Both the position numbers and the translations under genes were made by a program. A DNA stretch of 42,841 nt from a virus: positions 1 to 42,841 of the IMG/VR virus record IMGVR_UViG_3300025093_000044; one strand, given 5' to 3'. How positions within the stretch are numbered: position 1 is the first letter of the stretch; every line of letters starts with the position of its first letter. The notes under the pieces are model-generated. The model worked only from the letters and a program-made list of their open reading frames with translations. It made no database searches and was not told the origin of the DNA. Of this stretch, positions 41,201 to 42,841 are shown one piece after another.

Positions 41201-42718
41201 TCGTTGGGGACTCACGGCAAGAACGTATTTGGTAACCTCGGATTTATGTATGCCAACGGCCACCTATTTGAGGTTGGAGATCTTGGCTCAGCCATGAATG
41301 ATGCTTATAAAACCATTAAAAACGACTTCAGGGGAAAGGACAACAAAGCTTTGAACGAGAGGATGAACGAGTACATTGAGCTCGGCATCGTGAAGCAAAG
41401 CGCATCTATCGGTGAAATCAGAGACATGTTTAAAGATGCGAACATGTCCGTGGCTATGGAGAATAGGCTAAACAATCAAAAGCTTACACTCAAGAATCAA
41501 ACGCTTTCAGCCGCGAGAGAAACAGGAAAGTTTTTTGAAGATGCTTATCAGGCGGAGGACGATTTCTTTAAGATTGTAGCTTTTGAGATTGAAAAAAGCA
41601 GATATGCAAAGGCTTTATTGGGAAAGTCTAAGTCTGATTTGATGACGGCAGAACAAGAAACTTTCTTGAATGAGTACGTCGCTGCTATCGTTAAAAACAC
41701 ATACCCCACCTACAGCAGGGTTCCAGAGGCTATCAAGATGATTAGGAGAAATCCTTTGATCGGAAACTTTGTTTCTTTCCAGGCTGAATCCTATAGAGTT
41801 GCTTACAATACTATTCAACTAGGATTTTTAGAATCATCATCTGACAACCCTGAAATTAGAAAGATAGGTGCTAAAAGGCTTGCAGGGGCGGCAAGTTATC
41901 AGGCGGGTAAATCAGCAGTTATTGCAGCTTTTGGGGTAGCTGTAGGAGTCGGGGCTCAGGGCTTGGTGGGTATGTTTTCAGATTCAGAAGAAGAAAAACA
42001 AAGGCGTAAAGACATCCGTTTGTTTAGCCCTGATTGGACTCAGAAGGCTAACCTTTTGATGCTTAGATTTGGGGATGGTAAGTTTGCCTTTATTGATGTT
42101 TCATCATCTGACCCCTATGGAAACTTCGATAGAATTGCCAACTCAATAATCGAAGGCGAAAGTATAGGTGAATCCTTTGGTGATGCTTTGTTTCAGATTG
42201 TCGAGCCTTTCATTGGTGTGGACATCGCAACAAGAAGATTCGGTAACATCGCCTACAACCGTAAAGACACTGGCGGTAAGATCTACAATGAGGCTGACAC
42301 TTATTTGGAGCAAGGAAAGGATATACTGAAGTACTTGTATGAAGGAACTATCGAGCCAGGCACCTTCAAATCAATTAGAAAAATTTATAACTCTGACGAT
42401 AAACTTGTTGAGCTCGTTGGTCAGCTTACTGGACTGAAGCCTTACCGTATTGATGTCAGAGAGCAGCTTGGGTACAGGTTAAGAGACCTTCAAAAGGACC
42501 TCATTTCTGCAAGAAACATTAGATACGAAGACGTAAACAGAGCAAATGAACAGTTGTTTATCAAGGAGCAAGAGGTGGCGGAGCTGATGCACGCTGCAGA
42601 GAGAAATGGTGTGCCAAAAGAAGACATCTTCAAGATCGCTAAAGAAGCACGCCTTGGGGTAGCCAACTACACAAGGATTTATAGGGGAGAAAAACCTAAC
42701 TTAACAGAACCAAAGTAA
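38219..42718 (+). CDS. Giant internal virion/ejection protein
   Basis: 1499 aa. It starts with two related ~28-aa repeats, LYSLAQGDGYQKSFEDFTVL and MFGVAQSDGYSKDMDAFKTL. Helical segments follow, with a weakly hydrophobic APRTLLPFLVPGAGPVFTG (about 240). A Pro/Glu/Gln-rich disordered section (about 520-660) comes next. The long C-terminal part contains YANPVQNYAKSVLRMSATLE, KTILSLGTHGKNVFGN (about 990), EDDFFKIVAFEIEKSRYAKA and RRNPLIGNFVSFQAESYRVA (about 1176), with one clear hydrophobic stretch SAVIAAFGVAVGVGAQGLVG (about 1230-1250). These last motifs resemble large ejected or polyvalent phage proteins. The hydrophobic stretches could help it cross the host envelope. No polymerase or transglycosylase catalytic motif is evident. 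Confidence 0.62.
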   Translation: MNEEALKVLYSLAQGDGYQKSFEDFTVLMSENESAVNTMFGVAQSDGYSKDMDAFKTLVGFSGGVKKKEESEFVSPLEMDFTEYTSPLVPKTTPSASSVSEDFVGTAVADPQVFSDMFAKQQKQNEDYKNFFLERENKEAEKLGVFNVVQNSFKSAVSNYEKSYKDTQAFLYDSPFEKDLISDSDEIARDNKLRRDVSLNQLGVSEENREKNATELLFQGNFSDGLKMLFADGLTAAFDAPRTLLPFLVPGAGPVFTGITSASQEAANLRYDPSLSDVEKKQRSILSGFIEGASTGISQKLGVGLPGLTKKISPKAAEGASDAVQALRGFVTTGLGEGVEEGFVDVANQVKDKAFDLSYGRESQDFNLYQALDAAFLGTIAGSAVKGATMATSLLPSTRKAGHSSTVEERSEIEKEVQELSRSYFNEADPDIRKAKEKKLNEALNKFDSLLKKEGDLHDAVEGESKDQLVAINRRIANLKETLKSGKDAAGIKLNSDQIANQKAELNNLFTIKKEIEDAVEQPQADPVQPEPEPTPASQKLDLSEYDLVKDISSGDRYRKIERGSGPEGTSVYVKEGTDVYRDADGVLRPSADEQFAMAGETIGDKLMDLVEEGKPKEAPVQPEAVETPAETDQPSIETEAPQPDPPQQTPQQRLQALKDDGVFIKDEGLKSKVVDAKQRYFSARRHLPKSVFEAKEKKEALIAKELSVVEQSIAEFNRLLKGVDGDQAKESFTADFDDAIRGGEGLNRLTPEAQELAISLRNQIDRLSIELINEGLVPSSQIDKVIANLGQYLTRSYKVYDRENWKSQVEDQTIEQAKNFIRPSLSEKADRLVNTDANVQGLDRDAFLESLVQAEIDKYLNPSEVKAFAQAGMGKDLKIFEQRQEIPKQIRALMGEYANPVQNYAKSVLRMSATLEAQRFLNKTAKLGAGKFLQSESTGIFTDKIEGTGSELDGMFTTPEIAQEFQRVEENTGAFLDAYFKVIVGTKYAKTILSLGTHGKNVFGNLGFMYANGHLFEVGDLGSAMNDAYKTIKNDFRGKDNKALNERMNEYIELGIVKQSASIGEIRDMFKDANMSVAMENRLNNQKLTLKNQTLSAARETGKFFEDAYQAEDDFFKIVAFEIEKSRYAKALLGKSKSDLMTAEQETFLNEYVAAIVKNTYPTYSRVPEAIKMIRRNPLIGNFVSFQAESYRVAYNTIQLGFLESSSDNPEIRKIGAKRLAGAASYQAGKSAVIAAFGVAVGVGAQGLVGMFSDSEEEKQRRKDIRLFSPDWTQKANLLMLRFGDGKFAFIDVSSSDPYGNFDRIANSIIEGESIGESFGDALFQIVEPFIGVDIATRRFGNIAYNRKDTGGKIYNEADTYLEQGKDILKYLYEGTIEPGTFKSIRKIYNSDDKLVELVGQLTGLKPYRIDVREQLGYRLRDLQKDLISARNIRYEDVNRANEQLFIKEQEVAELMHAAERNGVPKEDIFKIAKEARLGVANYTRIYRGEKPNLTEPK

Positions 42719-42841
42719 TGTCAGAAAAGAAAAAAATTAAAAATACTAAACTGGGTGCTTGGCTCAAGAGCAAAGCCCCGAACGTGCTTGACACAGTGGG
42801 TGAGTTGCTTCCTGATCAGGGGGCGCTTGGAATAGTAAAGA
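42718..42841 (+). CDS. 5' end of a downstream phage gene (partial)
   Basis: A frame starting at an ATG that shares one base with the preceding stop (TAATG) and open to the window edge (41 codons). The product begins MSEKKKIKNTKLGAWLKSKA, then PNVLDTVGELLPDQGALGIV. The basic start followed by an amphipathic, Gly/Pro-containing segment resembles the front of small phage membrane-active proteins, possibly holin-type, but the diagnostic part lies outside. Tight coupling places it in the same late operon. Confidence 0.6.
   Translation, partial: MSEKKKIKNTKLGAWLKSKAPNVLDTVGELLPDQGALGIVK

Noticed and set aside
38219-42718. Virion RNA polymerase or lytic transglycosylase in the 1499-aa protein
   Set aside because: No catalytic Asp/Lys/Tyr motifs of T7-like or N4-like polymerases and no clear transglycosylase ES...GN/Q motifs were visible.

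Overview
The window looks like the structural (late) half of a tailed phage, or a closely related prophage, infecting a Bacteroidota host, probably aquatic or marine. Three things point to the host. Nearly every transcription start carries the Bacteroidota -7 box TAnnTTTG, usually as TATATTTG. Two secreted proteins end in type IX secretion (T9SS) type A sorting tails. The coding sequences mostly lack strong Shine-Dalgarno sites. The gene order TerL, portal, fibres, scaffold, major capsid protein, ring/adaptor proteins, a very large hub, then large internal proteins resembles short-tailed Bacteroidota phages such as the crAss-like group. That placement is an inference from gene order, sizes and motifs, not a computed classification. 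No integrase, DNA polymerase or repressor cassette is visible. The early/replication genes probably lie to the left, where a leftward gene starts at base 54 behind its own promoter.

Layout. 1-870: the start of a leftward gene, then about 800 bp of non-coding DNA with divergent promoters, a 10-bp direct repeat array and two long alternating purine/pyrimidine tracts. 870-2166: a small basic protein, a beta-rich structural protein, an M15 peptidase endolysin and a 44-aa basic protein. 2163-2582: a lone leftward gene with a winged-helix-like tail. 2623-4669: a tightly packed operon of small conserved proteins, including a tandem GroES-like co-chaperonin and a possible small terminase. 4751-5235: tRNA-Met(CAT), an HNH endonuclease gene and tRNA-Arg(TCT), abutting or overlapping one another and running into terL. 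5249-9871: TerL and portal. 9873-13768: fibre and adhesin genes (BppU-like N-domain protein, collagen-like fibre, LamG-like protein).

13848-18780 is the most unusual part. It holds two T9SS-sorted, Cys-rich repeat proteins and a predicted outer-membrane beta-barrel, translationally coupled by ATGA overlaps and more GC-rich to the eye than the flanks. A one-TM coiled-coil protein and a signal-peptide thioredoxin-fold protein with no CxxC follow. 19146-20326: four small Lys-rich proteins. 20359-24677: beta-rich decoration-type proteins, scaffold candidate, major capsid protein and a small follower. 24759-25592: one gene isolated between two terminator/promoter pairs. 25639-42718: LamG-like protein, two ring/adaptor proteins, a 1990-aa hub with surface-type C-terminal modules, its companion, and three cargo/ejection candidates. 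A further gene runs off the right edge.

How the genes fit together. The head is built from portal, scaffold, major capsid and decoration proteins, probably helped by the co-chaperonin, and filled by TerL. The connector, hub, fibres and lectin-like proteins form the tail. The three large proteins after the hub are candidates for ejection with the DNA. The M15 peptidase, and possibly the TM coiled-coil protein, would act in lysis. The T9SS/outer-membrane group is predicted to act on the host surface. Promoters placed exactly 4 nt before start codons imply near-leaderless mRNAs for several of these units.
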